Shown: positions 31,821 through 31,954 of the stretch, in pieces
Position numbering within the stretch: position 1 is the first letter of the stretch
Layout: each line of letters starts with the position of its first letter
Made by a program: the position numbers and the translations under genes
Notes under the pieces: generated by a model
Seen by the model: the letters and a program-made list of their open reading frames with translations, nothing else
Told to the model about the DNA's origin: nothing
Database searches by the model: none
From: Micrococcaceae bacterium UBA4005
GTDB taxonomy: Bacteria > Actinomycetota > Actinomycetes > Actinomycetales > Micrococcaceae
DNA: 31,954 bases
Assembly (NCBI GenBank): GCA_002384315.1
Contig: DGBL01000053.1
Location: 1-31,954 of the forward strand
Direction: 5' to 3'

Positions 31821-31954
31821 GTGACTGAGTTCGATGATGACGCGCTCGACGCCGCCCTCTCCGGCGTCCACTCACCTGTGGACCAACCGCGGATCCAGCG
31901 GGCGGTGCGGGAAATACTCGCCGCTATCGGCGAGGACCCGGACCGGGAGGGCCT
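31821..31954 (+). CDS. folE: GTP cyclohydrolase I, N-terminal fragment (cut by window end)
   Basis: The first 44 codons of a frame beginning MTEFDDDALDAAL and continuing VREILAAIGEDPDREGL, which is the conserved N-terminus of GTP cyclohydrolase I. This enzyme makes dihydroneopterin triphosphate, the first step of folate synthesis. The catalytic zinc-site residues lie beyond the window. The position immediately after ftsH is the usual actinobacterial order (ftsH, folE, then folP/folB/folK). GTG 31821 has a leaderless-type promoter. Confidence 0.88.
   Translation, partial: MTEFDDDALDAALSGVHSPVDQPRIQRAVREILAAIGEDPDREG

Noticed and set aside
1..31954. CRISPR arrays, tRNA genes, insertion sequences, prophage or defence islands
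   Set aside because: No regularly spaced repeats, cloverleaf-like sequences, transposase or integrase motifs, or recognised defence genes were seen on either strand.

Overview
The window is high-GC, gene-dense DNA from an actinobacterium, most likely an Arthrobacter-like member of the Micrococcaceae. The evidence is an AccD3-type carboxyltransferase, a DevR/DosR-type regulator, a PGPGW membrane protein, and the actinobacterial order dacB, zinc metalloprotease, tilS, hpt, ftsH, folE. Many genes begin with GTG, and several have a -10 hexamer only 6-7 nt before the start codon, which is typical of leaderless actinobacterial mRNAs. The exception is roughly the first 350 bases. These encode the end of a sensor histidine kinase and the start of a proteobacterial-looking lipoprotein, and they run in frame into the C-terminal half of a CaiB/BaiF CoA-transferase. 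I read this as a chimeric contig end, not a real gene.

Layout. (1) 1-3779: foreign tip, truncated CoA-transferase, accD3, an orphan DevR-like regulator and a small PPOX flavoprotein. (2) 3781-7462, minus strand: an alarmone-synthetase/universal-stress-protein operon, then a quinone-detoxification-type pair (VOC dioxygenase plus carboxylesterase). (3) 7605-11275, plus strand: PGPGW membrane protein, PfkB kinase, PEBP-like protein, HAD phosphatase and GDPD phosphodiesterase, with ATGA overlaps between neighbours. (4) 11288-17878, minus strand: a GATase1 protein, an APH-fold kinase coupled to phosphoglucomutase, an acyl-CoA ligase and an amidase. (5) 17992-20462, plus strand: a short upstream ORF, pheA, topoisomerase IB and a small acidic repeat protein. 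(6) 20459-24492: diacylglycerol-kinase-like gene divergent from serS, a second HAD phosphatase and a SatD-like protein. (7) 24561-31954: ppa divergent from the cell-wall/tRNA/purine/protease block dacB to folE, where folE is cut by the window end.

No gene-free stretch exceeds 300 bases. The longest gaps (7463-7604, 25128-25307, 29550-29714) each hold an inverted repeat or hairpin, described below. I saw no tRNA or rRNA gene, CRISPR array, insertion sequence or prophage gene.

Most genes are core metabolism, and I do not claim a new defence or mobile system. The most interesting signals are regulatory: a hairpin between a strong Shine-Dalgarno and the ftsH start codon; a 15-codon upstream ORF coupled to pheA across a small hairpin; a recurrent leaderless-promoter signature; and perfect operator-like inverted repeats ahead of the quinone-type dioxygenase and between ppa and dacB.
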